Assembly (NCBI GenBank): GCA_963681505.1 | Contig: OY811993.1 | Coordinates: 124,001-188,000, forward strand | Direction: 5' to 3' | Source: Eunapius fragilis | Lineage: Eukaryota; Porifera; Demospongiae; Spongillida; Spongillidae | DNA length: 64,000 nt | Shown: piece after piece, positions 34,101 through 44,599 of the stretch | Position numbering within the stretch: the first letter of the stretch is position 1 | How the letters are laid out: every line of letters starts with the position of its first letter | Translations under genes and position numbers: made by a program | Notes under the pieces: model-generated | What the model saw: the letters and a program-made list of their open reading frames with translations, nothing else | Told to the model about the DNA's origin: nothing | Database searches by the model: none

Positions 34101-35330
34101 CCTGTAGCTCCGCTGCACCCGTGGGAATGGCCGACGCGGCCCTGGTCACGACTTCATGTCGACTTTGCTGGTCCCTTCCAAGGGAAGATGTTCATCATAC
34201 TGGTGGATGCCCACTCAAAGTGGCTGGAGGTCGGCATCACTCCTTCCACCTCCTCTACCAATGCCATCAGTTTCCTGCGGTCAACATTCGCAACTCACGG
34301 CCTCCCAGAACTCCTGGTTTCTGACAACGGCAGCGCGTTCACAAGCCAAGAGTTTAAGACGTTCGTCTCTCGCAACGGTTTCAGGCACACTCGTTGCGCA
34401 GCCTACCACCCGTCCAGCAATGGCCTTGCAGAGCGAGCCGTGCAAACGCTCAAAGAGGCTCTGAAGAAAACCAGTGGAGACATAGCTACCAGACTGGCCC
34501 GTTTCCTATTTCAGTACCGGAATACACCCCACACAACGACGGGTATTTCCCCAGCTGAATTGTTGCTAGGACGCAAACCACGTACCCTTCTGGATCTGTT
34601 ACACCCGGGAAACTCACCCACTGAACCTCAGAGCACAGAAGTTCCTCAGGACGTATATGCAAGGGTGGCCAAGAATCAACAAAGACAGAAAGCGTCACAC
34701 GACAAAAGGGCTAAGCAACGACTCTTTCATGTGGGGCAAAGTGTCTACGTCAAAAACTTTCAAGGACCCCCCACATGGCTCCCGGGAGTGGTCACTGCTA
34801 CACGGGCCCCGCTAACCTTCGAGGTCAACGTAGGGGATGGTAAAACAGTGCGCAGACACGTTGACCACATCCGTTCTCGCTACGAGGGGGCAACTCACTT
34901 GAAATCGAGCATGCCAACAGGTCCAAGTCCTGCAGTCAGCAATACAACAGAATCGGAAGCGCCCAGAAGTCAAAGAGGGGAAGGAGCACCCACCCAGTCG
35001 GGAACGCCCCCTCGGGACATTCCAAGTAGCCCCGCCCCCTCGAGTGGGCGTGGTGAGTTTGGGGTCGCAAACACAGATGGAGAGCTACCCATTGAAGAGC
35101 CGGCCGAAGGCACGGAACGTCAGGGAGTGGAGCCATTACAGTTGGCGCACCCAAACGTTCAGGACCTACCAGCCCCATGTGGAGGCAGGTCAGAACCAAC
35201 AGAGCAGGCGACAGCCCAGATAGCCGAGTCGCAACAAGAGGTCAGGCGATCACGCCGCGCACGAGCACCGCCGGACCGCTTGGGATGGAAGCTCTCTCCA
35301 AGGAGGGAGAAGTGTGGTAATCTGACCTAA
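31110..35330 (+). CDS. Ty3/gypsy Gag-Pol polyprotein, intact, single frame
   Basis: 1,406 codons with no break; the first ATG lies 44 bp after the 5' LTR. Approximate residue order: gag domain 10-180; two zinc knuckles 200-231 (CSHCGGKHQSTKC, then CYSCGKPGHIAKVC); aspartic protease (IDTGAAVSVI, about 295, and LMGRDWL); reverse transcriptase with FSKLDLANAYLQLELD and catalytic YSDD (about 581); RNase H with SCDASPYGIGAVL (about 729); integrase zinc-binding site (H near 957, CQQC near 987) and the D-D-E triad in HVDFAG, SDNGSAF and NGLAERA (about 1017, 1070, 1107). Integrase is followed by a GPPTWLPGVV module and a Pro/Ser-rich tail. No envelope gene. Gag and Pol are fused without the usual frameshift, and the stop lies 18 bp inside the 3' LTR. 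All catalytic residues I can check are present, so the copy may be competent. Confidence 0.95.
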   Translation: MAFHGAIGQFDRDVDEWDSYCERFRLYATANDITAAEKLRAVFLSVCGAPTYELIRSLVAPNKPTDKTLEELTKLVKDHLTPRPSSIVQRFHFNARVQNENESVSQYVAELRKLAETCEFDASLENMLRDRLVCGLRDPKTQRRLLAESQLTFGKAFELAQAAELAEKSVKDLQGQAQNDSAQAFKLELAKRKRSQSAVCSHCGGKHQSTKCRLRDAECYSCGKPGHIAKVCRSSRVSRQRSRSPIRKPQPEEVTATEGSNKQEVYTLFHFRDKLVEPLNITVIANGIRLPMQIDTGAAVSVISEITYYRLWSTIKRPPLQNTSVQLRTYSGEKLPVRGQVQVQVSYRGQEARLRLVVVAGKGPTLMGRDWLKSLDVQWQSSIGVHHMSGSSVPSGLNAVLGRHVDLFKDELGLIKGVKATFSVDKTAIPRFFRARSVPLALRDKVEAELDRLVKAGILRPVRFSDWAAPIVPVVKKDGRIRICGDYKLTANRATFTDPYPIPRIDDLLASTARAKLFSKLDLANAYLQLELDEDSKKYVTISTHKGLFQYNRLPFGVSSAPSLFQRTMEGIVGNIPNVLVYSDDILVAGSSEEEHLHTLEVVLSRLEAAGLRLKLPKCFFMLSSVEYLGHKISAEGIHPTEEKKRAILDAPPPQNLQQLRSFLGLLNFYGKFLPNLASTLAPLYDLLKKNSHWHWGCTQSEAFSKAKQLLTSAKVLTPFDAKKKLCLSCDASPYGIGAVLSHMFADGSERPIAYASRTLAPAEKKYCQLEKEGLAVVYGVKKFHQYLFGQEFVIFSDHKPLQYLFSESRPVPPLASSRIQRWALTLSAYSYKIVFKSGKQQANADALSRLPLQTTMGDIPIPEDTVLMLQALDRSDGAVSVKHIREWTSKDPILSLVRRAVRLGDWSVVPDSPETSPFRRRDNELSLQDDCVLWGNRVVVPQAGREVVTGILHEGHPGASRMKSLARGMVWWPGMDSDLDAKVKQCQQCQANRKAPPVAPLHPWEWPTRPWSRLHVDFAGPFQGKMFIILVDAHSKWLEVGITPSTSSTNAISFLRSTFATHGLPELLVSDNGSAFTSQEFKTFVSRNGFRHTRCAAYHPSSNGLAERAVQTLKEALKKTSGDIATRLARFLFQYRNTPHTTTGISPAELLLGRKPRTLLDLLHPGNSPTEPQSTEVPQDVYARVAKNQQRQKASHDKRAKQRLFHVGQSVYVKNFQGPPTWLPGVVTATRAPLTFEVNVGDGKTVRRHVDHIRSRYEGATHLKSSMPTGPSPAVSNTTESEAPRSQRGEGAPTQSGTPPRDIPSSPAPSSGRGEFGVANTDGELPIEEPAEGTERQGVEPLQLAHPNVQDLPAPCGGRSEPTEQATAQIAESQQEVRRSRRARAPPDRLGWKLSPRREKCGNLT
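35300..35312 (+). promoter_or_regulatory. Polypurine tract of Ty3/gypsy element
   Basis: AAGGAGGGAGAAG lies immediately before the 3' LTR, where plus-strand DNA synthesis is primed. It is also coding, inside the end of pol. Confidence 0.85.
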
Positions 35331-35535
35331 ACAATGACACAATAAAGCGGGCCCATTGTGCCTATTGCGGGCGCAGCGCGGGCCGAACAGCCGCAGAATC
35401 ATTTGTATTTGTATGTCGGGGTCTTGCCCTCAGTTCAGTGTATTCTTTGATGCTTCATGTAGTTTGCGCTATCTCATTGTTGTTGCGCCGGCAGCTACGT
35501 CGTACATCGCGTGCAGAATTAACCACATTACTACA
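35313..35535 (+). repeat. 3' LTR (223 bp) of Ty3/gypsy element
   Basis: Same length and ends as the 5' LTR with one substitution. Followed by the target duplication CCCTC and the continuation of the interrupted satellite monomer (CCAACGGATATAGAGC). Confidence 0.95.
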
Positions 35536-36620
35536 CCCTCCCAACGGATATAGAGCTTTGAATAAATTTAGAAATAATTTATTCTTACGACAAAGGTCCC
35601 CAGACCAAAGGAAATCGCCATCTTAAATAGGAGGCGGATTTTGCAAATATTTTCCATGTCGTCAGGCAGTATCCAGGGGAGGAGTAAAGCGAAAGCCCCT
35701 CCCAACAGATAAAAAGCTTTGAATAAATTTAGAAATAATTTATTCATACGACAAAGGTCCCCAGACCAAAGGAAATCGCCATCTTAATAGTAGGCGGACT
35801 TTGCAAATATTTTCCTTGTCATCTAGCAGTATTCAAGGGAGGAGTAAGGCGAAAGCCCCTCCCAACGGATATAGAGCTTTGAATAAATTTAGAAATAATT
35901 TATTCATACGACAAAGGTCCCCAGACCAACAGAAATCGCCATCTTAAATAATAGGCAGACTTTGCAAATATTTTCCATGTCGTCATGCAGTATCCAAGGG
36001 ATGAGTAAGGCGAAAAGCCCCTCCCAACGGATATGGAGCTTTGAATAAATTTAGAAATAATTTATTCATACGACAAAGGTCCCCAGACCAAAGGAAATTG
36101 CCATCTTAATAGTAGGCGGACTTTGCAAATATTTTCCATGTCGTCGAGCAGTATCCAAGGGAGGAGTAAGGCGAAAGCCCCTCCTAACGGATATAGAGCT
36201 TTGAATAAATATAGAAATAATTTTTTCATACAACAAAGGTCCCCAGACCAAAAGGAAATCGCCATCTTAAATAGGAGGCGGACTTTGCAAATATTTTCCA
36301 TGTCGTCAAGCAGTATCCAAGGGAGGAGTAAGGCGAAAGCCCCTCCCAACGGATATAAAGCTTTGAATAAATTTAGAAATAATTTATTCATAAATTTAGA
36401 AATAATTTATTCATACGACAAAGGTCCCCAGACTAAAAGAAATCGCCATCTTAATAGTAGGCGGACTTTGCAAATATTTTCCATGTCGTCAAGCAGTATC
36501 CAAGGGAGGAGTAAGGCGAAAGCCCCTCACAACGGATATAGAGCTTTGAATAAATTCAGAAATAATTTATTCATACGACAAAGGTCCCCAGACCTAATGG
36601 AAATCGCCATAGTAGGCAGG
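35536..36620. repeat. 160-bp satellite, right part
   Basis: Seven more monomers with TTTATTC(A/T)TACGACAAAGG starts near 35,579, 35,740, 35,899, 36,060, 36,218, 36,406 and 36,562 (spacing 156-188). One monomer has a 28-bp internal duplication near 36,380. The 199-codon frame at 36,123-36,722 is read-through of this array and is not called as a gene. Confidence 0.9.
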
Positions 36621-36652
36621 CTAATAAATACAAAACGACAAATACGGCACTC

Positions 36653-39422
36653 CAGTGCTCAAAATAGCGGTCGGACATCGGTCAATTTCCAATCAATTTG
36701 CGCGTATGACCGCGCAAATTGAACTAAAGCCGGTCACTTGGACCGACCATCCATTTCATTGTTATTGTTTATAAAATCATAGCGATTAGCTATCGTAGCA
36801 GTAACGTTATTCATGATACACGTAGCAATGATAACATAATGGTTGTTGCAGCTGTTAGTAAATACTATTAATTTACCGCTGTAAATAAAAAAATTATTGT
36901 AAAATGGACGAAGAGAGTTTGGTGCCCGATGCAAAGAAGAGGAAAGTGACGGTTAACACATTCAAGAAGTGGAAGACAGAGATGGACAAAGAGCATCAAA
37001 CGATTTCATGGCTTGAATGTGACTCCGAAATGGTAGGTACGAACAGGATAGTGAACAAACTTCGTTGCGTAGTGTGTGCAAAATACAAGGAGCGAATCTG
37101 TTGTAGACGGAATTACAGCGATCGTTGGGTTGTTGGTGCGGAGTCGGTGCGTAACAGCAACATTCGAGATCATGCGGTTTCCGATCAGCATATTCATGCC
37201 ATGAATTTGCTGAAGCGGGAACAGGGCAAAGTACCAAGTTGCTCGCACGCGCCAATAGCTCAAATGCTCAGCGCGATTCCTCAACTAGAAAAGGAGCAGA
37301 TAAGGCTAAAATTCAACATTGCTTACTTTTTAGCTAAAGAAAAATTGTCTTTTGCAAAATTTCTGAAGCTCTGTGAGTTGGAGGCTCATCATGGAGTTTC
37401 CATAGGTAATGCATACACCAATGATATCGCTTGTAGCACCTTCACGCACTACATTGCAGAGTCACAACGCCAGCAAGTTAAGGAAGCAATATTACAGGCT
37501 AAGTTCTTTTCACTGTTGATGGATGGGTCCACTGATAAAGGGAATGTAGATGATGAGATGTTCATGGTGGTTTGGTGTGATACCAATGGAGAGGATGAGC
37601 TGATTCACACTAGAATGACCTACTTACGTGTTGGTACACCGTCTACTGTCACTGCTGCAGGTCTCTTTGAAGAACTCAGCAAAACACTTGCACAACTAGG
37701 AATACCAAACATAGATGCTGAGAAATGCAGCAGATTGGTTGGCATAGGTACTGATGGAGCTTCATGTAATATTGCCCGAAATGGTTTGAAAGGGTGTGTG
37801 GAAGAAAAATTGGAGTGGGTATTCTGGATGTGGTGTCTGGCTCATCGTTTGGAATTGGCAGTGAAGGATGCGTTGAAAGGTACTACATTTGATGTTGTTG
37901 ATGACATGCTCCTCAGACTCTACTACATTTATGAGAAGTCTCCCAAGAAATGTAGAGAACTTGAGGAGGTCATCACTGACCTTAAAGGCTGCATCACATT
38001 TGATGAATCAGGGATCAGGCCTGTAAGGGCCAGTGGCTCCAGGTGGATTAGCCATAAGTTGAATGCCATGAAGCGTGTCTTGTCGAAGTACGGAGCATAC
38101 ACTAGCCACATTATAGCCCTCTCTGAGGATCATGCATTGAAGAGTGCAGATCGTGCAAAACTTCAAGGATATTGCAAAAAGTGGTCAGATGCAAAGTATA
38201 TTTTGGGGTGTGCAGTCTTCACTGACCTTCTTACACCAGCTTCAATTTTTTCAAAACAAATGCAGTTAGATGAATTGGATATCTTGACAGCCCTCTCTAA
38301 CTTGCTACATACAGTCAAAGAAGTTGAGAAGTTGAGTTTGATGCCTTTGCCCCAGTGGCCAGCATATTCCACCACATTGAAGAAAGTGATTGATGAAAAT
38401 GGGGCAAAGGTATATCAAGGCCAGGAACTGAAGAGGTTCCATCAGGCTGAGGCATTCTACATGAACCACTATGAGGAGTATTGTAAAAATCTCACTGAGT
38501 GTCTACGTTCCAGAATGGCCTGGTCTGACACAGAACTGATTCGAGACATTATCCATGTCTTAGCTACGCAAGGATGGGAAAAGATGGTTAGGGAAAAGAC
38601 ACCTCTGGACAGTGTAGACAGACTTGGAGAAAGTTTTGCTGTTGCACTTAAGGGAGCTCAGGCAGATTTAAGCAAGATCAAAGCAGAGTTTGAAATCCTT
38701 GTGAGTTATGCAGTGCAGTTTATTTCACTCTCCACCTTGGACTATCGAGCTGTTTGGTGGCGAATCTTCCATGCACCTAGTGCTGGTGAATGGTCCAATG
38801 CACTAGTTCTCATTGAACTTCTTTTTTCATTGCCTTCATCTAACGGCAAACTAGAACGTGCCTTCTCCCAGATGAAAGTGATTAAGACAGACAAAAGAAG
38901 TGTGCTTTCTAATGAGTCACTTGATGACCTCCTCATGGTGAGCATCAATGGTCCACCCCTCAAAGAATTCTGCCCAGATGCTGCTATTGATCTGTGGTGG
39001 AAGGATAAGCTGCGCAGACCACATCAGCAAGGAAGGAAAGCCTATGCATCTAGAGAAAAATCTACTGAAGGAGACACTGCTGAAGTAGAGGGTGTCACTG
39101 TAGAGGAAATGGACATGCTTACTAACTGGGACGACTGGATGGCTCCTTTACCCTCTGATATTCATGCTGACAGTGACTGATGTAGTGAATGTACCTCATT
39201 GATTATGTATCTACATGACATATATCTAGCACTCAGTCTCTAAATTTATGCATCTAATCTATATCTAGCACTCAGTCCATTTGATGTAATTAAATTTACA
39301 CACTCCTACAAACATACATGCATACATAGAAGAATGTCCGACCAAATCTGACAATGGCAGACCAAATCTATTTTTAGTCTGCCAAATGTCCGATCAAAGT
39401 TTAGACCTTATTTTGAGCACTG
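36653..39422 (+). mobile_element. Complete hAT element with 5-bp target duplication
   Basis: Termini CAGTGCTCAAAATA are inverted and perfect over 14 bp at both ends (36,653-36,666 and 39,409-39,422). CACTC directly flanks both sides (36,648-36,652; 39,423-39,427). Subterminal TCCGA/GTCCGAC motifs recur in both orientations. Most hAT elements make 8-bp duplications; a 5-bp one fits the group Repbase calls hAT5. The left end abuts the last satellite monomer. Confidence 0.88.
36904..39180 (+). CDS. hAT-superfamily transposase, intact
   Basis: 758 codons, no intron. Residues about 50-105 hold a Cys/His zinc-binding region (LRCVVCAKYKERICC ... HAVSDQHIHAM) of the BED/TTF type used for binding element ends. 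The RNase H-like core shows the first acidic residue in SLLMDGSTDKG (about 208), the second in GIGTDGASCN (about 282) and the hAT-typical WCLAHRLELAVKDA (about 314). The C-terminus has the dimerisation block SSNGKLERAFSQMKVIKT, then LSNESLDDLLM, with the final Glu. The protein resembles the ZNF862/KIAA1586-like group of hAT-derived proteins. It would cut and paste the element via a hairpin intermediate in the nucleus. It is the only frame between the terminal repeats and looks functional. Confidence 0.92.
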   Translation: MDEESLVPDAKKRKVTVNTFKKWKTEMDKEHQTISWLECDSEMVGTNRIVNKLRCVVCAKYKERICCRRNYSDRWVVGAESVRNSNIRDHAVSDQHIHAMNLLKREQGKVPSCSHAPIAQMLSAIPQLEKEQIRLKFNIAYFLAKEKLSFAKFLKLCELEAHHGVSIGNAYTNDIACSTFTHYIAESQRQQVKEAILQAKFFSLLMDGSTDKGNVDDEMFMVVWCDTNGEDELIHTRMTYLRVGTPSTVTAAGLFEELSKTLAQLGIPNIDAEKCSRLVGIGTDGASCNIARNGLKGCVEEKLEWVFWMWCLAHRLELAVKDALKGTTFDVVDDMLLRLYYIYEKSPKKCRELEEVITDLKGCITFDESGIRPVRASGSRWISHKLNAMKRVLSKYGAYTSHIIALSEDHALKSADRAKLQGYCKKWSDAKYILGCAVFTDLLTPASIFSKQMQLDELDILTALSNLLHTVKEVEKLSLMPLPQWPAYSTTLKKVIDENGAKVYQGQELKRFHQAEAFYMNHYEEYCKNLTECLRSRMAWSDTELIRDIIHVLATQGWEKMVREKTPLDSVDRLGESFAVALKGAQADLSKIKAEFEILVSYAVQFISLSTLDYRAVWWRIFHAPSAGEWSNALVLIELLFSLPSSNGKLERAFSQMKVIKTDKRSVLSNESLDDLLMVSINGPPLKEFCPDAAIDLWWKDKLRRPHQQGRKAYASREKSTEGDTAEVEGVTVEEMDMLTNWDDWMAPLPSDIHADSD

Positions 39423-39429
39423 CACTCTT

Positions 39430-40590
39430 TCTCGTGTATATATATACTTACCTCCCCCCCAAAAGGCCGAACCTAACCTAACCTAGGCCCAGCTAGAAAT
39501 GGCATATAGCCTAGAAAATGGTGTAAGGTTAGTCATTTGAAAACTCAGAACAGGCTATAAAGCCTACTAAGGGAGTACAAATGGCACTCAAGCTGTAAAT
39601 TGTAAGAGAACCGAAGAGGGGACTATACAAGATGAGTCTTAAACGCTTCATATGATATATGAACGTTTATAATGATATTCAACACCTAAATGTGCTGTCC
39701 CGAAAGTGCCAGGAGTTAATAACTACACCCTAAGCACTTCATCTTTCGGCTGGGTATAAAACCTTAAACGGTTTTATTTATCGGTTATTCGAATCACTCA
39801 ACTCTTTTTGAAGGTAAATCACCTTAAAAACTTGAGGGCGAACAGAGGAGGCCATAAAACCTATGAATCTGTAAACCGATATTCGTGATCTTTTTTGGTA
39901 TCGGGGTACACGTGGCGCCGTGTTTAGAGAATACTCTACCCACCCAAAAAACACTGACCCATCGATACGCCGGGTTTTCGAAAACTTGATACCCGAGCAA
40001 AATCGTTCCCTGGGAAATAGATCGGGCAGAGGGCGTGGAGCCAATGTGATCGTGTCGATATGGGTTCATATACCCGTGAGTGAAATGCCCGTCGATATAG
40101 AACATAACGGCTTTACATACACTCTGCACGGACTCTATTATAGATCATACATTGGGAACCGGGTACTGACGCGAACCACTTGATATGGATAGTATTATCC
40201 GTGGGTAAAATGCCCTTCAAGTTGGAAAACGATCAAACCCGGGTACCACATATGGACTCTATCCCTGTCGGTATTCACCCCTCATCTATTGGTTGAAAAC
40301 AGTGTTTAGCTAATATGTCGCCTAACGGCAAGCTATCACTCTGGAGAAATATGTTTTATCAAAACTATTCTCCATCTCCTCTCCAGCTATCCGTTGTTGC
40401 CACTGTTACTGTTCTCCCTGAACCTAGAAAGAGATTTCATAGGTAATACAGGGTGATGGAGACTGGGTCAACCTTGAAACCAAGGTCAAAAGAACCCCCC
40501 CTGATGATCGGTCGGAGTGATCCTTCCATGAAACGCGTTGGGTCTAACAGTTTAAATGGGGCGAAAGCCTAAAAGATAACTGTTTGTAAT
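39430..40590. other. Intergenic, unrecognised
   Basis: Contains a CCTAACCTAACCTAGG stretch at about 39,474 followed by CCCAGCTAGAA, a motif that recurs at 41.3-41.5 kb. The frames at 39,920-40,183 plus and 39,824-40,129 minus overlap and show no domain. Confidence 0.4.
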
Positions 40591-40591
40591 C

Positions 40592-41167
40592 TTGAAATCA
40601 TGTCTCCCCCCCTACCCCGCTACAGAAATGGCAAAAAGATGCAATACAACCAAGTTGGACGTATCAAAGAAAATGCAGCTGGGCATCCAAAAGGAAGCTA
40701 GCACACCTGACTGGATCGGCGAAGACCTTATCAGGTCCGCCTCCAACCCATTCTCGGGGCTCCGAAACACCGAGTTCGACCCAAAAAGGCTAGCGTTGGC
40801 AGCTGAGAAATACGGGGAGAAATCCCCTCAACCCACTGTCACTTCGGAGAGGGAGAAATCCCCTGGCTGTGCACTCAAAGACTCAGAAAGCCACACCATG
40901 ATGGAAGAGGAATCCCGAAAGGGAACCCCTTCAGAGGCAGTAGAGATGGAGACATCTCACGCCCCAGCACCCACAAGTGCAACAACAGGGATGGAACTAG
41001 CGAGTAAACTATCTAACGAGGTGCCGGTGAAAAATCCGCAGCATGATATAGCCTTGCCCCGAGCTCGCTCCTCGCTGGTGAGGGGCCTACTCGAGTCCCT
41101 TCGTAGGGACACCCACTCCATCACTTGTACATTTACTCTCCATGCGGATAACCCTCCTCCCCTGTGA
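40592..41167 (+). CDS. Unrecognised 191-codon ORF
   Basis: Hydrophilic, low-complexity product: Lys/Met-rich start (internal ATG at 40,628 gives MAKRCNTTKLDVSKKMQLG), a WIGEDLIRSASNPFSGL block, then a Glu/Ser/Thr/Pro-rich disordered region. No domain recognised. It lies upstream of the second Penelope-like remnant and might be its ORF1 or a separate fragment. The absence of frame breaks over 570 bp gives modest support. Confidence 0.3.
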   Translation: MKSCLPPYPATEMAKRCNTTKLDVSKKMQLGIQKEASTPDWIGEDLIRSASNPFSGLRNTEFDPKRLALAAEKYGEKSPQPTVTSEREKSPGCALKDSESHTMMEEESRKGTPSEAVEMETSHAPAPTSATTGMELASKLSNEVPVKNPQHDIALPRARSSLVRGLLESLRRDTHSITCTFTLHADNPPPL

Positions 41168-41274
41168 TAGGCTGATAAGTATGGACAACCCACTTCTCCC
41201 CTTGGCACATGAGTACACATAACCCCCTCCTTCCTTGTGATAGGGGCATGAGAACAAACCACCATGAGAATAAA

Positions 41275-41545
41275 CCTAACTAACTAGGCCCAGCTTGAAT
41301 CATTCACCATCTCTCTCCCCTCACCTAAACTGAATCAAACTAGGCCCAGCTTGAATCTTTCACCATCTCTCATCATCTCTCTCCCCTTAACTTAACTAAA
41401 CCTAATGAGGGCCAGCTTGAACCTGTCACAGCCTCATTTCACCCCCCTTCACAATCTGACCTGTTCTGATGAGCCCTCCACCACATCTCTCTCCTCTCAA
41501 CCAAACTCAAATTGGGTTAGCTAGGCCCAGCTAGAACTCATATAC
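41275..41545. repeat. Degenerate ACTAGGCCCAGCT minisatellite
   Basis: TAGGCCCAGCTTGAA(T/C) and TCACCATCTCTC recur at about 41,285, 41,341, 41,403 and 41,522 with variable spacing; a further copy is at about 39,484. Confidence 0.6.
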
Positions 41546-43560
41546 AACTTTGATCGTCTGAGTACCTTGCTACACCACTCTGGCCACTAATAGTGTCACC
41601 TGCAAGATTAAACTAAGAACAGGTGTTATGCATGCGCACCCTTGAAACTATGAATATTTACGCATGCGCCTTCTGCATCTTTCAAAATCTTCATCTCTCA
41701 AGTTGCTGAAGAAGATCCTTAAGGGATCGAATCGCGTACAGCGAACAACTTCTTAAACGAGTCTCCAAGATACTGTCTCCTCATTGCCCCTATTTTTTTC
41801 TCCCCCTCCTTTTATTTTTTCTCCTTTCTATTGTCATTTTGTTTGTGCATTCTGTCTGTGTTATTGTCATTTTCTGCCTCTCTGCTCCTTTCTGCTTGTC
41901 TTTTTAATTATCTGCTTCCCCAAATTTGCCTACGTGAGCTTTATCCTGCATGGCTGTCTGCATGACATCGGAATGCGAACAGTGCATGGGCTCCTTGGAT
42001 GCTCCCTGCATGCTTTGTGAATGGGGCAGACAGGAATCCCTTGGCCTGCATGAGGGGACAGAGGGTGTGGTACGCGGCGCCCAACGTTAGCGAACTCTGG
42101 TGCCGGATCCACAACGTCCCCGTCAACGAAGAGACAGCTGACGTCACAACCGGCAGACGATTGGATGTCATCGGAGGAAAAGATAAAACTCGTACTCCGT
42201 ATCGGGCCATTTGTCGCCGAGGGGGCTCTGCGGAGCAAACGCAGCACCTCTGACGCCGACCTCTCACTCTACCCCTCGGATTGCCACTGCGCCATTCATA
42301 AGACCTATGACCGATCAGCGACGTCTCTAACTCCCCTCCCACCCTGCTCGCTCCTGGCACCTTCCACACGCACTCTTCTCCTGTTACACCTCAACGCTTG
42401 CCCATGCCCTCTTCCTCTCCTGATCTCTCTGCAGACTCCTCTAACGTACACTCTACGATCATTGACGTCACTGGCATCTCGTCCCCAGACTCTTGCTCAA
42501 ATTTACATTTACTCTCCTCAGTGGATTCACCTTTATCCTCCCCCCTCCTCTCTGAACCTTATACAGTGGAACCCCACTACCCCTCACCTGTGGCTACACC
42601 CCTCCTGCTCCCCCGGAATGGACTCTCTCTCCATGTTGCCTCTCACGGAGCACCCTAATTTGTACTTGGGGGACCTGACCTTAGGGACGGTGGGCACTCT
42701 CCCGTGCCCCTAACCCCAACCCATAACCCCAAACCCTTATCATAACCCTAACCCAAAGAAAGCAAAGAAGCTAGAAGTGATGCCTTCTAGGCAAAAGAGA
42801 ATATCAACCACTTTAGACAAGAGGCACACAACTGTGAAAAAAATGCTGTCTACCAAAACCCAAGCAATGCCAACCAAAATAGTACAGAGGTAGAACAAAA
42901 CTAGAGAAACAGTGAGGGAAGTAGAGACAAGTGTCAGAGCAGACTAAGGAAAAGTGACGGTAGAGAGGAGGGCAAAAGGAAGGATACCCACAATGGTGAA
43001 CAAGCTAACAAAAGAGAGTATGTTAGGGTGAGAGAGGAAGGGGACCAAATAAAACCCAGAGGTGAAAACACCAAAGGGAGGGAGGAACAGCAAAAAAGTT
43101 TGGGTCCCATATGGTAGGCATAATGCATATATCACAAAACAAATAGGTGGGGTTAGAACACAGGGAGAGGTAACAGAGATGATTACACAGTGAATTACGG
43201 AAGACAAGGAAACTACAGCCAGGGGGGTAGAGATGGGTGGGAGATATTTGGTAGAAGGCAAGCAGGATGGAAGGGCCAGGATGAAGTGATAAGACCCCTT
43301 ATGAGCCTCAAATGGAAAGACACAAACAACCAATGGAGACCCCCCACAGAAACAGGATGGTATGCCAGAAACAATCAAGCCCAAAATGTTAGTTAGAGCC
43401 AGAGATGGCACAACCAACATTTTAGAACCTCTCTACACCTACCATAATGTACACACTAAAAGCTCAATCCTTAGACCCAATTTAGGTGTAGAGGGCGATT
43501 TATATAGATGATTCCCATCTAGCAATACAAATAACCCTAAGATCAAGTTTCACACTATCC

Positions 43561-43983
43561 TTGTTTAACATGGGAAGAGATTTTGCCTGCAAAATGCTTG
43601 TCAATCGGACAACACCAGTCAAGAACCCGATGGACACCCAGAAAACCACAAAGGTGGGCACCAATAAGAACGTAATTGATGTTGAAGTAGATGGGAGTGG
43701 AGACAAAGTAGAGGGGGGTGCAATGCTAATGGCAGTACAGCCACTTCAACTTGTACAATCAGATCACGGTCTGTGTGATACCATTCTAAAGGCACTCAAT
43801 ACAGCATCCAGACTCATTCTAAAAGAAACCCTACTCTCGCTTAAGGCGTCCTATGCCTCACACAGACTTTCATTCTCCAAGACATGGAATTCTCTTCTTG
43901 TCAACTCCTTGCCGCTAGCGGATGATCCGAAAAAACAGGATCTTTTGTTTGCTGAATCAGAAAAAGTAATTGCCCTGCTTTAA
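43561..43983 (+). pseudogene. Unrecognised ORF within PLE copy 2
   Basis: 140 codons. The second half is helical and well formed (LCDTILKALNTASRLILKET, then a SKTWNSLLVNSLPLADDP block). No family recognised. Placement between the ribozyme-like motif and RT suggests it derives from an accessory ORF. Confidence 0.35.
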
Positions 43984-44599
43984 GTATGATTGGTTCAAAA
44001 GATCTAGGCCAATAACTGAAAAAGTCAGTTTTGGCAGCTTATCATTTGGAGCACTGTATAAGCGGATGAAGAGGCAGAGGGAGAGGAGTGACTGAGGGGG
44101 GACACTGTAAAGTTTCAATGCGAAGGAAGGGGAGTCCCCATTGCATTATGGAGCTGGGCTGTGGACCTGACATACATTCCATTAGTGCAGGGTGAACAAG
44201 GATCAGGGACTGTGATTGAGATCTATTACAAACAGAATGTCCAAGAGAGCGATCAGCGTCGTTACTGGTGTGTGAGTACAAGCTTCTTGGACAACCCTCC
44301 AGCTGGCAAAAGGAAGGTTAATGATACGACCTGATTGTGTTGAGGGCAGAGATCTGCCACAGTTGTATATCGAAGGGAATGGGGTTTGTGCCTAGGGACC
44401 AGATGGGGAGATAAAAACCCGTTTGAGAGACACTTTTCAAGGGTTAGAAAATTATGGTCCAAGGGGAAGGGTCAACATGGAAAGAAAATATCACCCTCTC
44501 TAAAGAGCGAGAAAAATAGGTATCTCAGGGCCGTGCAATGATAGCATAATCAAATAATCCCAAACACGTCAGAAACTTGAGGAACACCTGGACATACAT

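Noticed and set aside
36123..36722. 199-codon ORF across the 160-bp satellite
   Set aside because: It is read-through of tandem monomers (repeated SMSSSSIQGRSKAKAP) and runs into the hAT terminus; no start context or domain.
42165..42713. 182-codon Ser/Pro/Leu-rich ORF
   Set aside because: Overlaps other frames of similar length, has low-complexity composition and lies in a region of decayed PLE sequence; no independent support as a gene.
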